13,491 nt of DNA from Gammaproteobacteria bacterium. Its GTDB lineage: Bacteria; Pseudomonadota; Gammaproteobacteria; JAABTG01. A program made the translations under genes and the position numbers. How positions within the stretch are numbered: position 1 is the stretch's first letter; every line of letters starts with the position of its first letter. Positions 13,393 through 13,491 of this stretch are shown piece by piece. Location: NCBI GenBank assembly GCA_030066245.1, contig JASJBY010000137.1, positions 1-13,491 on the forward strand, given 5' to 3'. Below the pieces are notes generated by a model. That model was not told the origin of the DNA and ran no database searches. It was given only the letters and a program-made list of their open reading frames with translations.

Positions 13393-13491
13393 TCAGCGCG
13401 CTTTGATGCCAGCTTGGTTCATCAACGCCTCGGCATAGGTGGCCGGAATTGCATAGGTGATCCCACTTGGGTCCTTGAGCAGATTCTCTTT
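13393..13491 (-). CDS. C-terminal end of an unidentified protein (rest beyond the window)
   Basis: On the minus strand the last 99 bases read as 32 residues and a stop, with the gene entering from beyond the right edge. The residues include LLKDPSGITYAIPATY and AEALMNQAGIKAR. The 'GITYAIP' followed by a helix at the very end resembles the close of trypsin-like (HtrA-type) proteases, where 'GxxFAIP' precedes a C-terminal helix. That resemblance is weak over so few residues. Codon use and lack of stops fit a true coding end. No clear terminator follows. Confidence 0.42.
   Translation of the reverse strand, partial: KENLLKDPSGITYAIPATYAEALMNQAGIKAR

Overview
The window looks like a GC-rich (about 60% by eye) gammaproteobacterial chromosome segment. 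This rests on the gsp gene order with a gspN gene, a GAF-type sigma54 activator, a GlcE-type glycolate oxidase subunit, and a small YkuD-type L,D-transpeptidase. An affiliation near the Chromatiales/Ectothiorhodospiraceae is only a guess. No mobile element, CRISPR array or rRNA was found.

Layout. (1) 1-4915, plus strand: the distal half of a type II secretion operon, gspH (5' end outside the window), gspI, gspJ, gspK, gspL, gspM and gspN. The genes overlap or lie within a few bases of each other, so they are probably co-transcribed. They encode the four minor pseudopilins of the pilus tip, the inner-membrane assembly platform proteins L and M, and the accessory protein N. (2) 4953-6491, minus strand, convergent with gspN: a GAF / AAA+ / Fis-HTH sigma54 activator. 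(3) 6492-7311: a long intergenic region that the large genes do not explain. It holds the activator's probable promoter, repeated GTTTAC boxes including a perfect inverted pair, an AT-rich IHF-like site, a near-consensus -24/-12 promoter, a 53-residue two-helix membrane protein gene, and a very strong intrinsic terminator. Together they look like a self-contained sigma54-controlled small-gene unit next to its likely activator. This is the most interesting part of the window. (4) 7312-9784, minus strand: a PLP aminotransferase of the alanine/serine-glyoxylate type and glcE. Together they point to glycolate -> glyoxylate -> glycine salvage, but glcD and glcF are not beside glcE. (5) 9896-10264, minus: an unrecognised 122-residue protein, divergent from (6) 10338-12403, plus: a peptide-type solute-binding lipoprotein with no permease genes, followed 17 bases later by an L,D-transpeptidase without a signal peptide. 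(7) 12517-12608: tRNA-Ser(CGA) with its own promoter. (8) 12609-13392: about 780 bases with no convincing gene. (9) 13393-13491, minus: the C-terminal end of a protein that continues beyond the window.

The gsp genes work as one machine. The activator probably controls itself and the divergent small gene through the GTTTAC boxes; this is inferred from position and motifs. The aminotransferase and GlcE share a metabolic theme. The binding lipoprotein and the L,D-transpeptidase may share a cell-wall theme, but this is less certain.
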